A model generated the notes under the pieces. It was given only the letters and a program-made list of their open reading frames with translations, was not told the origin of the DNA and searched no databases. Position numbers and translations under genes: made by a program. A stretch of 64,000 nt of DNA from Allorhizobium undicola ORS 992 = ATCC 700741. GTDB lineage: Bacteria > Pseudomonadota > Alphaproteobacteria > Rhizobiales > Rhizobiaceae. The stretch covers positions 124,001 to 188,000 of the forward strand of contig NZ_JHXQ01000003.1 in the NCBI RefSeq assembly GCF_000621665.1, in the 5' to 3' direction. Positions 45,422 through 55,006 of the stretch are shown here, piece after piece. The first letter of the stretch is position 1. Each line of letters starts with the position of its first letter.

Positions 45422-45551
45422 CTGACCCTCGATCTGCCGGTTTTTCCGATAAGGGTGCAGATGCCGCCTTTGTTCCGATGATGCTGATGAAGCTGGCGGA
45501 ACAACAGCGCCGGTCGCCGGTTACTGGCCGGGTAGCAGGGAGTGTTGCAGG

Positions 45552-46328
45552 ATGTTTGAAGGATTAACCGCCCTCGTCACGGGGGCCGGATCGGGCATTG
45601 GCCGGGAAAGTGCAATCATGCTGGCACGCTCCGGCGCCCTTGTCGGGCTGCTTGGCCGCACGGAGGAAGAGCTGCGCAGGGTGGCGCAGGAAATTGCCGA
45701 AGCGGGCGGGCAGGCCATGGTTTTGCCTGCCGACATTTCGGACGATGACGCCATGAAGGCAGCAACGGCAAAACTTTCGGAAGAAGGGGGAGGGCTCGAT
45801 CTTGTGGTGGTCAATGCCGGTATCAACGGCACCTGGGCACCGATAGACGATCTTCGCCCGGATGAGTGGGACGAAACCGTCAGGATTAATCTGCGCGGTA
45901 CCTATCTGACGCTGCACCACGTTGTGCCGCATCTCAAGATCCGCGGCGGCGCCATTGTCGTTGTTTCCTCAATAAACGGCACGCGCACTTTCACCTCGCC
46001 CGGCGCGACGGCCTATGCCGCAACGAAGGCTGCGCAACTTGCCATGGTGCAGCAGCTGGCCGTCGAACTCGGGCGCAAGGCAATCCGCATCAATGCCGTC
46101 TGCCCCGGCGCGGTCGAAACCAGCATCGAGGATAATACGAGCATTCGTCACGCCGAAAGAACGGCGGTTCCCGTCATCCTGCCGGAAGGCGAAATTCCGC
46201 TTGCGCCGGGTGAAGCGGGGGCGGCTGCCGACGCGGCCGAGGCCATTGTTTTTCTGTTGTCGCAAGCGGCGCGCCACATCACGGGCACGGCGATTTATGT
46301 CGATGGCGCTCAAAGCCTGTTGAGATAA
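45552..46328 (+). CDS. Short-chain dehydrogenase/reductase
   Basis: This classical SDR of 258 residues has the cofactor motif TGAGSGIGRES, NAGINGTW (NNAG-like), the catalytic serine in VVSSINGT, and YAATKAAQ with the Tyr-x3-Lys pair. Residues after beta-2 (GLLGRTEEE) suggest preference for NADP, with low certainty. The substrate is unknown. The ATG at 45552 follows GGAGTGTTGCAGG. Confidence 0.9.
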   Translation: MFEGLTALVTGAGSGIGRESAIMLARSGALVGLLGRTEEELRRVAQEIAEAGGQAMVLPADISDDDAMKAATAKLSEEGGGLDLVVVNAGINGTWAPIDDLRPDEWDETVRINLRGTYLTLHHVVPHLKIRGGAIVVVSSINGTRTFTSPGATAYAATKAAQLAMVQQLAVELGRKAIRINAVCPGAVETSIEDNTSIRHAERTAVPVILPEGEIPLAPGEAGAAADAAEAIVFLLSQAARHITGTAIYVDGAQSLLR

Positions 46329-46362
46329 GCATCGGACCGAAAAGTGGGAACCGGTTTTATGT
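46329..46362. repeat. Short remnant of a dispersed repeat
   Basis: AGCATCGGACCGAAAAGTGG and ACCGGTTTTATG resemble the halves of the GCATTTCCGG family found elsewhere in the window. It directly follows the SDR stop. Confidence 0.5.
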
Positions 46363-46457
46363 GACCAAGAGGGGCTGGCTTGCGCTTTTTTCCCCTCAAG
46401 ACTTGCTGGGCCGGGTCCGGGTTCCTATCTTCACGAAATATTACAGCAGGAGGGACG

Positions 46458-48227
46458 ATGCCGCACGCGACGCCACTGATTACCATTCTCGTCGCGGGCT
46501 TCGTGCTGGCCTTCATCTTTGGAACCCTCGCGCAACGGCTGAAAATGCCGCCGCTGGTGGGTTATCTTCTGGCGGGCATTGTCGTCGGCCCCTATACGCC
46601 GGGCTATGTTGCCGATCAGGCGCTGGCGCTGGAGCTGGCGGAAATCGGTGTGATCCTGCTGATGTTCGGGGTGGGGTTGCATTTCTCGCTGAAGGATCTG
46701 CTCAGCGTCCGGGTGATCGCGGTGCCGGGCGCGCTGGTGCAGATTGGCTTTGCCACATTTCTCGGCTGGGCGCTGGCCATGCTTTTTGGCTGGAGCCATG
46801 GCGCGGGTCTGGTCTTCGGGCTGGCGCTATCGGTTGCGTCCACCGTGGTGTTGCTGAAGGCATTGCAGGAAAGGCGGCTGGTCGAGACGGAAAAGGGCCG
46901 GGTTGCCGTTGGCTGGCTGATCGTCGAGGATCTGGCCATGGTGCTGGCCCTGGTTCTCATCCCTGCCATTGCCGGGCTTTCGGCAGGAGGAGAAAGCACG
47001 GGTGCGGGGCAGGCGGGCGGCGATCCGCTTGCCGTGTGGGCCGCCAGCCTGCTTGGGCTCCAGCCCGGTCTGACGGTCATCGTTGCGGTCACGCTGGCAA
47101 AAGTGCTGGCCTTCATCGGCTTCATGCTGATTGTCGGGCGCAGGGTCATACCCTGGCTGCTGCATTACACGGCGCATACCGGCTCGCGGGAGCTGTTTCG
47201 CCTTGGCGTTCTGGCGATTGCGCTTGGCGTGGCCTTCGGCTCTGCCAAGCTCTTCGGCGTTTCGCTGGCGCTGGGTGCTTTCTTTGCCGGGATGATTCTT
47301 TCCGAAAGCGAACTCAGCCATCGCGCCGCGGAAGAAAGCCTGCCGCTGCGCGATGCCTTTGCGGTGCTGTTCTTCGTTTCGGTGGGCATGTTGTTCGACC
47401 CGATGAGCGTGGTGCGTGATCCCCTGCCCATGCTGGCGACGGTGGGCATCATCGTCATCGGCAAATCGCTGGCGGCCTTTCTTATCGTCATCCTGTTCCG
47501 CCGCAGCGTTGCCACGGCGCTGATTATTTCCGCCAGTCTCGCCCAGATCGGCGAGTTCTCCTTCATCCTTGCGGAGCTGGGCGTGGCGCAGGGTCTGTTG
47601 CCGCAAGAGGGGCGACATCTCATCCTGGGCGGCGCGATCATTTCCATCATCCTGAACCCGCTGATCTTCCTTGGCGTGGAATGGTTGCGGCCCTGGCTCG
47701 AACGGCGCTTCCCGCGCGATATGTCGGAGCCTGCCGAGGTCGGGACCAGCGAGAAAAGAGCGGATGAGGAGGATGATGCGCCGCCGGTCGGCATGAGCGG
47801 CCATGCAGTTCTCATCGGTTATGGCCGCGTCGGCCGCGTCGTGGCGGACCACGTGCAGCAGGCAGATCGTCCTTTGCTGGTGGTGGAGGATAACGAGCGG
47901 CGTCTTCAGGAGCTTGCGGCGGGCGCCATTGCCCATATGGCCGGCAATGGGGCCGCGCCCGGCCTGCTCGAAAGGGCCAGCATCGGCCAGGCGGCAGCCC
48001 TTTTCATCGCCATTCCCAATGCGTTCGAGGCTGGGCAGATTGCGGCGCAGGCAAGACGGCTCAATCCCGGCCTGCGGATTATCGCCCGTGCGCATTCCGA
48101 TGCCGAGGTGGAGCATCTGACCGAATTGGGCGCCGATAATGTGGTGCTTGGCGAGCGTGAAATCGCCCTGGCCATGGCGCGTCTTTTCATACCTGCCGAA
48201 ATGCGCGACACGATGCCTGCACCCTGA
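46458..48227 (+). CDS. CPA2-family cation:proton antiporter with TrkA-N domain (YbaL/KefB type)
   Basis: The 589-residue protein has about twelve membrane segments of the Na+/H+ exchanger fold (GYLLAGIVVGPYTPGY, ALGAFFAGMILSESELSH) and a cytoplasmic NAD-binding RCK domain (VLIGYGRVGRVVADHV). It probably exports K+ in exchange for protons under nucleotide or redox control. The ATG at 46458 follows AGGAGGGACG. Domain order matches YbaL. No KefF/G-like quinone reductase lies beside it. Confidence 0.93.
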   Translation: MPHATPLITILVAGFVLAFIFGTLAQRLKMPPLVGYLLAGIVVGPYTPGYVADQALALELAEIGVILLMFGVGLHFSLKDLLSVRVIAVPGALVQIGFATFLGWALAMLFGWSHGAGLVFGLALSVASTVVLLKALQERRLVETEKGRVAVGWLIVEDLAMVLALVLIPAIAGLSAGGESTGAGQAGGDPLAVWAASLLGLQPGLTVIVAVTLAKVLAFIGFMLIVGRRVIPWLLHYTAHTGSRELFRLGVLAIALGVAFGSAKLFGVSLALGAFFAGMILSESELSHRAAEESLPLRDAFAVLFFVSVGMLFDPMSVVRDPLPMLATVGIIVIGKSLAAFLIVILFRRSVATALIISASLAQIGEFSFILAELGVAQGLLPQEGRHLILGGAIISIILNPLIFLGVEWLRPWLERRFPRDMSEPAEVGTSEKRADEEDDAPPVGMSGHAVLIGYGRVGRVVADHVQQADRPLLVVEDNERRLQELAAGAIAHMAGNGAAPGLLERASIGQAAALFIAIPNAFEAGQIAAQARRLNPGLRIIARAHSDAEVEHLTELGADNVVLGEREIALAMARLFIPAEMRDTMPAP

Positions 48228-48429
48228 TCATGCCAGAGCTTCGCAAGGGAAAAATTTAGACTTTTGCTTGAAATGTTCCATTCAGGCCGGAAGTGACAGT
48301 ATCATTGTATCGCATAGCCGAAAGAATTTTGGTATATTAACGATGCATTTACCATAATATTCTCATTCTGGTCCAGTATTGAACAAAGTCCGGCCTGCGG
48401 CGTTAGCCCGATACCAAGGAGATGACGCC

Positions 48430-48810
48430 ATGAAGCCAGAGCCGGAAACAGTGCTGATCGTCGAAGACGATGCCTTTATTTCGATGGACGCCGCCGACAG
48501 CGTGGCGCGTGCCGGGGCCAATGTCGTCACCACGGAGACGGTGAGCGATGCGCTGCACTGTCTGGAGGCCAACCGCATAACCGCGGCTATCCTGGATTTT
48601 CAGGTGCTTGACGGCAATGTCGGCCCGGTGGTGGAGCGGTTGAAACGATCCGGGATCCCCTATCGGGTGGTGTCGGGTTCGCCCGTGCAGGAAATCATCT
48701 CTCGCGGGATTCCCGCCGACCGTATCGTGTCGAAGCCCGCTGATTACCTCAAGGTCATGGCGCAGCTGGTGCGCGACAGGCCGTGGTCCAGCCTGCGCGC
48801 CAATCTGTAA
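48430..48810 (+). CDS. Orphan single-domain response regulator
   Basis: A 126-residue receiver has an acidic pair in IVEDDAF, phosphoacceptor Asp in AAILDFQVLDGN and Lys in IVSKPADY. There is no output domain and no kinase nearby. The AT-rich stretch before it (about 48240-48370) probably holds the promoter. The ATG at 48430 follows AAGGAGATGACGCC. The position between an antiporter and hslO gives no clue to function. Confidence 0.88.
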   Translation: MKPEPETVLIVEDDAFISMDAADSVARAGANVVTTETVSDALHCLEANRITAAILDFQVLDGNVGPVVERLKRSGIPYRVVSGSPVQEIISRGIPADRIVSKPADYLKVMAQLVRDRPWSSLRANL

Positions 48811-48825
48811 TTCTCCGTCGCTGCA

Positions 48826-49818
48826 TCAGGCCAGAGACGTTACCTCGGATATTTCGTACCGATAGGTGGTGGAGCAGAATTCGCAGGAAACGGAGATCAC
48901 GCCGTTTTCTTCGCTATCGGCAATATCCTCCGCCGAGAAACCCTGGAGAACGCCTTTGATCTTCTCCCGAGAACAACTGCATTTGTCCAGAATGGGCTGC
49001 GGATCGTAAACGCGCACGCCGCGCTCGTGAAACAGGCGGAACAGCAGCCGTTCTATACCGACCTGTGGATCGGTCAGTTCATCGCCATCGATGGTTTCCA
49101 CCAACATGCGGGCTTCGGACCAGCTGTCGTCTTCCGGCTCACTGTTTTGCACCTCGCTGCCGTCACCGCCATCGAGGTCGGGCTGGCGCATCCGTTCGGG
49201 TGCTTCCGGCAGGAACTGCGCCACGAGGCCGCCCGCCCGCCAGCTATGGCGGGGCTTGCCATCCGCATCGCGATCGAACAATTCCGCAACCGCAAGGCGG
49301 ATCCGGGTGGGGATCTGCTCGGACTGGCGGAAGTAAAAGCCGGCGATTTCCTCCAGCGACGAGCCATCCAGCGGCACGATCCCCTGATAGGGCTGCATGA
49401 AGGAGCCTTGATCTATGGTAAAGGCCAGAACGCCGGTGCCCAGCAGGTCGGGCGGGGAGGATTTGCCCGCCGCAAGGGCCGCCTGCAACCGTTCTTCGTC
49501 GAAGCGGGCATAGGCGCGCACATTTTCCGGCGTGGTAAAGTCGCAGACCAGAAGATCGACGGGACCGTCGCTCTTCGTTTGCACGATGAACTTGCCTTCG
49601 AATTTCAGCGAGGTGCCGATCAGCACCGTCAGCGAAATGGCTTCCGCCAGCAGCCGTGCCACCGCGGGCGGATAATCATGGCGGCTGAGAATGCTGTTGA
49701 GCAAGGGGCCGAGCTGCACGGCGCGGCCACGCACATCCAGTCCATCCACCTGAAAGGGAACGACCCGGTCATCCCCTGCGAAGCCGAATTCGCCAAGCTG
49801 GCTTGGTGCATCTGTCAT
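48826..49818 (-). CDS. hslO: Redox-regulated chaperone Hsp33
   Basis: Hsp33 is a holdase switched on by oxidation. The C-terminal zinc and redox centre is visible as CSC followed by CEFC (KCSCSREKIKGVL and SVSCEFCSTTYRYE). The N-terminal domain (GRAVQLGPLLNSILSRHDYP, CDFTTPENVRAYARFD) fits. The 330-residue length is normal. The start at 49818 (MTDAPSQLG) follows TTTGGAGTTCATT. In many Rhizobiales hslO follows argF, so its separation by about 45 kb is a rearrangement. Confidence 0.95.
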   Translation of the reverse strand: MTDAPSQLGEFGFAGDDRVVPFQVDGLDVRGRAVQLGPLLNSILSRHDYPPAVARLLAEAISLTVLIGTSLKFEGKFIVQTKSDGPVDLLVCDFTTPENVRAYARFDEERLQAALAAGKSSPPDLLGTGVLAFTIDQGSFMQPYQGIVPLDGSSLEEIAGFYFRQSEQIPTRIRLAVAELFDRDADGKPRHSWRAGGLVAQFLPEAPERMRQPDLDGGDGSEVQNSEPEDDSWSEARMLVETIDGDELTDPQVGIERLLFRLFHERGVRVYDPQPILDKCSCSREKIKGVLQGFSAEDIADSEENGVISVSCEFCSTTYRYEISEVTSLA

Positions 49819-50039
49819 AATGAACTCCAAAGGCTGGAACGGTCGGCGCATGACGCCCCGGCCAGCCTCGTTTAGGAAAGGAAAAGGCACGCCTTGGCGC
49901 GCCATGATGGCTTGGCCGACAATTGGTATTTTATGCGGTGAATATCAAGCCGCAATGCATTTTATCCCGGAAGCGCCATGCGGGGCATGATGCCCGCTCA
50001 CACCGGATCGAAAACCGGCTTTCGGTCTTTCAGCTTCTG

Positions 50040-50594
50040 TCAGCCGATGGTGATGCCGAGAACGCCGGTGCGGGCGGGGGCGGCCGGATGCGGGGCGCCG
50101 GAAAGCACCATGGCCCAATAGGGAACATTGCCCCTGGCCGGAAGACGGGCCACGGCCACGCCAAGGCCATGATAGGGGCCGAGCATGTTTTCCAGATGAT
50201 GGGGAGAGTTGACCCATGCCTGAAAAGCGGCCTCGACGCTCTGCTGGCGCATGGCGATGTTTTCAGCCGCGGGAAGCTGCACATCGGATGCCAGCATACG
50301 CGAGCCGAAACTGTCACCGAAGCCGATCAGATGCGACATCTTCTCGTTCTGCGCCATGCGGTTGGCCTGAAACATGGCCGCCTTCGTCGCGGGCCCATCC
50401 ATGACAAGCGCGGATTTGCCGTTTCTGGCACGAAGCGCGTTGACCAGCGGCAGGAAGGCTGCCGTCTGATCCTCGATATTGCCGGGCTGCGGCGCGGAGG
50501 GCGGCGTGCTGCGGCAGCTTGCCAGCATGGAGGTGACACCGAGACCGGCGACGATCAGTATTTTTCGCCGGGTGGAAGCAAGGAGATCGGACAT
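50040..50594 (-). CDS. CAP-domain (SCP-like) lipoprotein
   Basis: A lipobox (LGVTSMLASC) precedes a CAP/SCP domain with SHLIGFGDSFGSRM, AAENIAMRQQSVEAAFQAW and SPHHLENMLGPYHGLGVAV, the last being the conserved NPGHRANIL-like block. Bacterial CAP proteins are poorly understood and may bind ligands or cleave peptides. The gene overlaps the upstream small membrane protein by one base (TAATG), which implies coupled translation. Confidence 0.9.
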   Translation of the reverse strand: MSDLLASTRRKILIVAGLGVTSMLASCRSTPPSAPQPGNIEDQTAAFLPLVNALRARNGKSALVMDGPATKAAMFQANRMAQNEKMSHLIGFGDSFGSRMLASDVQLPAAENIAMRQQSVEAAFQAWVNSPHHLENMLGPYHGLGVAVARLPARGNVPYWAMVLSGAPHPAAPARTGVLGITIG

Positions 50595-50860
50595 TATTTG
50601 CGAAGACTCAACAGGCGGATGACGATGAAAAGCGGAATGACGACACTTGCGCCCAGAAGCAGATAATCCCCCACGCGCCCAAGAGCAGAAAAGCCCTTGT
50701 ACCAGATGTCGAGAACGAAATGCCGCAGACCTTCGACGATGTCCACCGGGTAAATGCCGAAAATCGTCATGATGAAGCCGACAATCACCGAAACGACAAT
50801 CAACTTGATGATCGTGCGGCCGATCGAGTCGCCCAAAAATCTGTTGACGCCATCGTTCAT
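50594..50860 (-). CDS. Small membrane protein, DUF6460-like
   Basis: The 88-residue protein has two hydrophobic segments (TIIKLIVVSVIVGFIMTIFG and YLLLGASVVIPLFIVIRLLS). It resembles small alphaproteobacterial proteins of the DUF6460 group, by recollection only. The ATG at 50860 follows GGGAGCAGGCCGC. It is coupled to the CAP lipoprotein downstream. The function is unknown. Confidence 0.8.
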   Translation of the reverse strand: MNDGVNRFLGDSIGRTIIKLIVVSVIVGFIMTIFGIYPVDIVEGLRHFVLDIWYKGFSALGRVGDYLLLGASVVIPLFIVIRLLSLRK

Positions 50861-50943
50861 GCGGCCTGCTCCCTGGCTTTGGAGCGCTTTTCGATCTGAT
50901 TGAATGAGATCGGCGCTCTAAGATTTTCTTTTCGAAATGCTCT

Positions 50944-51048
50944 CCTGCATAATTCCTTAAATCGGAATCGATCTAAGGTGAAAATCATGCAGCAGATGTA
51001 AAGCGTTACAGCGTCCTTTGTGCGTTTGATAAAACGCATGGCGCTGTA
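50944..51048. repeat. RIME-like element, copy C
   Basis: Nearly identical to copy B: CTGCATAATTCCTTAAATCG, then ATGCAGCAGAT, then the ACAGCGTCCTTTGTGCG palindrome. It lies in the 408-base divergent gap between the small membrane protein and the acyltransferase. I see no gene in this gap, only the likely acyltransferase promoter after 51190. Confidence 0.85.
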
Positions 51049-51268
51049 GCGAGTAACGGGTGGGACGCGCGGATGGCGCAATCCCAACCGTGGGGAAATA
51101 CGCGGGCTCGGCCTGATCGCTATCGGCAGCTTCCTGTGCGGCAGAGATAAGCACGCAATTGTGGCGCCGCAAGGGGGGCTCGATGCCATGTCGGGCTTGC
51201 CTTTTTTTCCTGATAGTTTAGGTAACTATTCCCAAGGGCGATGGGGTATTTTTTAGCATGGGATTTTC

Positions 51269-53215
51269 ATGCCATTCAATACCGTTGCCAAATCGCTGCA
51301 TAGCGGCGCCTATCGTCCCGACATTGATGGCATCCGGGCCATTGCCGTGGGGGTGGTTGTCATCAACCACGCCGTTTCGCTGTGGATGCCGGGTGGCTTT
51401 ATCGGCGTCGATATATTCTTCGTACTGTCAGGCTATCTGATTTCCAAAATCATTCTCGGCGATGTCGAGAAGGGCCGCTTTTCCATCCTGCATTTTTATG
51501 ACCGGCGCATCCGGCGGATTTTTCCAGCCCTTGTCGTGGTGCTGTGCTGCACGCTTGCCGTGGCGTGGCTGGTATTTTTCGCTGCCGAATACCGGCTGCT
51601 TGGCCGTCATGTGGTTTCGGCCAGCGCTTTCTACGAGAATTTCCAGCTCTGGTCGGAAAGTGGCTATTTCGATGCCGATTCCGAAACCAAACCATTGCTG
51701 CATCTGTGGAGCCTTGCGGTGGAAGAGCAGTTTTACCTGTTCTGGCCGGTGCTGCTTTTTTTCACGCGCGGCTGGCGGCATGGCCAGCTCGGGGTGATGC
51801 TGCTGCTGACAGCGGTGTCCTTCGCAATGAACATTCATTATGTCCACACCGACCTGACGGCGGCCTATTATTCTCCGTTTGGCCGCTTCTGGGAACTGAT
51901 GATCGGCGCCTTGCTGGCTTATGCGCATGGTCCGGGGCGAATGCCCTTTCCCGCGCCGTTGACGGGCAATATCCTGTCGCTGGCCGGTGTTTTCATGATT
52001 GCCGCCGCGCTGCTCCTCGTGCGCTCGACCTCCAGCTTTCCCGGCTACTGGGCCTTGCTGCCAACGCTTGGAACCGCCTGCCTCATCGCTGCCGGCGGGC
52101 AGGCCTGGTTCAACAGGGTGGTGCTTGCCTCGCGGCCCTTCGTGTTTTTCGGCCTTATCAGCTATCCGCTTTATTTGTGGCACTGGCCTTTGCTTGCCGT
52201 CCACCGTGTCGTTTTCGGCTATCATGTCACCAGCCATGCGCTGGCTCTGGTGGCGCTTGCCATCCTTCTTGCGACATTGACGTTCTTCTTTATCGAGCGA
52301 CCTTTTCGAGGCCGGGACGAGCGCGTGGCAAAGCCGGTGCTGCTGGGTCTTGCCATGCTTTGCATTGCGGGTTTCGGGTTCCTGGTGTCGCAGGGCCTGG
52401 TGCCGGTCCGCAACCATGCCTTCCAGCCCTCGGACAAGACGGAGTGGGATTTTCTGAAGAGCCGCTATCCGCAGATGGGGCCGAATGGCGATGGCATCTA
52501 TCGCTTCGGCGCCGGGCGGACCGGGCAGACGCTGTTCATCGGCGATTCCCAGCTTGCCCAATATGCAGAACGCATTGCGACGACCATCGATCGGAACGCC
52601 GACGCCCACGGCGCCACCTTTTATATCGGCGGTGGCTGCGTTCCGCTGGCCGGTGTCTTCATCGACAGTCTCGAGCGCAAGGACTGCTGGCCGGTGCGCG
52701 ATCAGGGCTATGCCGCCGCGCTTGATCCGACATATGACCGAGTCGTCATCGGCGCATCCTGGAACTGGTATCTCCTGAACTCGCTCTACACCATCGCAAC
52801 GCCCGCCGGACCGCTGCCGCTTTCCTCTGCGCAGGGCAGGGAACTGGCGCTGGCCTCGCTGGAAAAGACCCTGCTGTCACTGCGGCGCGACGGGCGGCAG
52901 GTGTTTCTGCTGCTTGGCAATCCCATCCTGCACGGCTGGAGGGTTGCTTCGCCAAGCAACCGTATCTTCAACACCCTGCCTGTCAGCGGCAGCCGCATGG
53001 ACTATGACGAGAGCGAGCAGCAACTGGCCGGGCGCCTGATGGAGATTGCCCAGAGAACCGGGGCTAAAATCCTTGGCCCCTACGGCTCCATCTGTTCAAA
53101 TGGCTCCTGCGAGGTTATCAGCGAGGCCGGAAGGCCGATCTTCAAGGACTCCAGCCACTTCAACCCGGACTGGGTGAGCGGCGCCGAGATGATCGACTCC
53201 ACCGTGATGAAATAG
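51269..53215 (+). CDS. Acyltransferase 3 / SGNH-hydrolase fusion (OafA-like)
   Basis: The N-terminal part (about residues 1-370) is an acyltransferase-3 membrane domain of about ten segments with RPDIDGIRAIAV, GFIGVDIFFVLSGYL and SLAVEEQFYLFWP. The C-terminal part (about 400-648) is a periplasmic SGNH domain with FIGDSQLAQYAERI and the catalytic DSSHFN. Such proteins O-acetylate LPS O-antigen or exopolysaccharide. The target here is unknown. It is followed after 19 bases by the methyltransferase gene. Confidence 0.92.
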   Translation: MPFNTVAKSLHSGAYRPDIDGIRAIAVGVVVINHAVSLWMPGGFIGVDIFFVLSGYLISKIILGDVEKGRFSILHFYDRRIRRIFPALVVVLCCTLAVAWLVFFAAEYRLLGRHVVSASAFYENFQLWSESGYFDADSETKPLLHLWSLAVEEQFYLFWPVLLFFTRGWRHGQLGVMLLLTAVSFAMNIHYVHTDLTAAYYSPFGRFWELMIGALLAYAHGPGRMPFPAPLTGNILSLAGVFMIAAALLLVRSTSSFPGYWALLPTLGTACLIAAGGQAWFNRVVLASRPFVFFGLISYPLYLWHWPLLAVHRVVFGYHVTSHALALVALAILLATLTFFFIERPFRGRDERVAKPVLLGLAMLCIAGFGFLVSQGLVPVRNHAFQPSDKTEWDFLKSRYPQMGPNGDGIYRFGAGRTGQTLFIGDSQLAQYAERIATTIDRNADAHGATFYIGGGCVPLAGVFIDSLERKDCWPVRDQGYAAALDPTYDRVVIGASWNWYLLNSLYTIATPAGPLPLSSAQGRELALASLEKTLLSLRRDGRQVFLLLGNPILHGWRVASPSNRIFNTLPVSGSRMDYDESEQQLAGRLMEIAQRTGAKILGPYGSICSNGSCEVISEAGRPIFKDSSHFNPDWVSGAEMIDSTVMK

Positions 53216-53234
53216 ATATTGGACCCGTGCTGCC

Positions 53235-54176
53235 GTGCAACCCCTTCAGCTTTCCTCCGGTGATGTCACTGCTGATCGCCGCGCCGATTATGCCCGAATG
53301 CTGGGGGAGGGTGGCGATTTCGCCGCTGCCGCCGAATTGATGGAGCAGGCGCTGGAGCTTTCGCCATGCTGGGCGGCGGGCTGGTTCCAGCTTGGAGAAT
53401 ATCGCCTGAAGGCCAATGATCGGGATGGCGCCGCCACGGCCTATCGCCAGGTGATGGCGCTCGACCCGGCGGATGTCTTTGCCGCAAGCCTGAAGCTTGC
53501 CATTATCGGTGCCGGTGAAATGCCGCAGCAGCCGCCAAGCCGCTATGTGGAGGCGCTGTTCGATGAATATGCCGACCGCTTCGAGACCTCGCTGATCGAA
53601 AAGCTCGACTATCGGGTTCCGAAGCTTTTGGCCTCGATGATCTTCGCGCATCTCGGCCCGCAGCGCAATTTTTCCCGCGTCGTGGATCTCGGCTGCGGAA
53701 CCGGCCTGATGGGCGTGGAGCTTGCCGGAAATGCAAGCGCCCTCGAAGGGTTCGATCTTTCCTCCGCCATGCTGGCCAAGGCGGCGGAAAAGGGCATTTA
53801 CAGCCTTCTCGGCGAGGCGGACCTTTCCTGCGATGCCGATAGCTGCGGGCTGTTTGGAGAGAGAAAGCGCGCGCGCGCCGATCTCGTGACCGCAGCCGAT
53901 GTGCTGATGTATCTCGGCAATCTTTCAGGGGTATTTTCGCTGGCGCGTGAGCTGCTGGCGCCCGGCGGGCATTTTGCATTTTCCGTTGAAAGGCACGCCG
54001 GGCCGCAAGGTTTTGCGCTTGCCCATTCGCTCCGCTACCAGCACAGCCGCGCCTATGTGGAGGGGTGCCTTGGCGAAAACGGCTTCCTGCCCATGGCAAG
54101 CGAGGAAACGGTCATTCGCAAGGATGGCGGAAAACCCGTCTCCGGCATGTTGTTTATTGCGGCCAGATCGTCCTGA
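53235..54176 (+). CDS. TPR-containing class I SAM methyltransferase
   Basis: The first 90 residues form about two TPR-like helical repeats (GDFAAAAELMEQALELSPCWA, RDGAATAYRQVMALDPADVF). A methyltransferase domain follows, with the SAM motif VVDLGCGTGLMG, GFDLSSAML and LVTAADVLMYLGNL. The substrate is unknown. The GTG start at 53235 has no clear ribosome-binding site, so translation may depend on the acyltransferase gene just upstream. Confidence 0.85.
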   Translation: MQPLQLSSGDVTADRRADYARMLGEGGDFAAAAELMEQALELSPCWAAGWFQLGEYRLKANDRDGAATAYRQVMALDPADVFAASLKLAIIGAGEMPQQPPSRYVEALFDEYADRFETSLIEKLDYRVPKLLASMIFAHLGPQRNFSRVVDLGCGTGLMGVELAGNASALEGFDLSSAMLAKAAEKGIYSLLGEADLSCDADSCGLFGERKRARADLVTAADVLMYLGNLSGVFSLARELLAPGGHFAFSVERHAGPQGFALAHSLRYQHSRAYVEGCLGENGFLPMASEETVIRKDGGKPVSGMLFIAARSS

Positions 54177-54263
54177 AGGATCAAATATTGCGATTTTGCC
54201 GGCAACCGTCCGAGACGGTGGCTGATCCCTTGAACCCCCCTGATTTTCAGGCATTTTCTGATG

Positions 54264-54300
54264 GAACGGTTCCTTGTTTCCGTGAAACAAGGAACCGTTC
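54264..54300. terminator. Perfect 17-bp hairpin between methyltransferase and YitT genes
   Basis: The arms 54264-54280 and 54284-54300 pair perfectly around a 3-base loop, 87 bases after the methyltransferase stop. There is no T-run downstream. Confidence 0.65.
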
Positions 54301-54328
54301 TAAAGACGAAATCGTGGGGCGCAAGGTC

Positions 54329-54964
54329 ATGGCAAATCTGAGCATGTTTGGCATACTGAACCAGAATCCGGCCCGCCACAGCCCTGTGGAGGATGCGCAG
54401 GGCATTCTCTGCGGCGCAATGATTGCAGCCCTTGGCCTTTATATCCTTGCCAAGATCGGCCTTGTCACCAGCGGCATGGCAGGCCTTGCCTTCGTGCTAC
54501 ATTACTGGAGCGGCTGGAGCTTCGGTGTCCTGTTCTTTCTGCTCAACCTGCCCTTTTACATTCTGTCGCTCAAGCGGGTGGGTGTGGATTTCACGCTCAA
54601 GACATTTCTCGCGGTCGGGCTGACATCCTTTCTTGTCGAAATCGAAAACCGCTTCCTGCATATCGAATCCATCCATCCCGTCTGGGGTGCTGTCATGGCG
54701 GGGCTTTTGCTGGGCTTCGGTCTGCTGGCGCTTTATCGCCACCGCGCCAGCCTTGGCGGCATCGGCATTCTCGCGGTTTTCGTGCAGGACCGTTTCCGCA
54801 TTCCTGCCGGTCTGGTGCAGCTTGCCTTCGATCTTGTCGTCATGGCGCTGGCATTTACGGTCGCAAGCCCCAAGGTGGTGCTTTATTCCTTCATCGGCGC
54901 CGTGGTCCTCAATCTCTTCGTGCTGATCAACCACCGCTCGGACCGCTACATCGCACTACGGTAA
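54329..54964 (+). CDS. YitT-family membrane protein
   Basis: The 211-residue protein has about five to six membrane segments and the YitT_membrane pattern (GLYILAKIGLVTSGMAGLAF, FLLNLPFYILSLKRVGVDF, YRHRASLGGIGILAVFVQDR). The family function is unknown. The ATG at 54329 was chosen because a longer frame upstream runs through a hairpin and has no family features. Confidence 0.85.
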   Translation: MANLSMFGILNQNPARHSPVEDAQGILCGAMIAALGLYILAKIGLVTSGMAGLAFVLHYWSGWSFGVLFFLLNLPFYILSLKRVGVDFTLKTFLAVGLTSFLVEIENRFLHIESIHPVWGAVMAGLLLGFGLLALYRHRASLGGIGILAVFVQDRFRIPAGLVQLAFDLVVMALAFTVASPKVVLYSFIGAVVLNLFVLINHRSDRYIALR

Positions 54965-55006
54965 ATCCAGCATCTATAAATTGCATATACTATATAAAAA
55001 ATCGCC

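Noticed and set aside
50857..51189. 110-residue frame in the gap before the acyltransferase gene
   Set aside because: Much of it is encoded by RIME-like copy C and it has no ribosome-binding site or family match.
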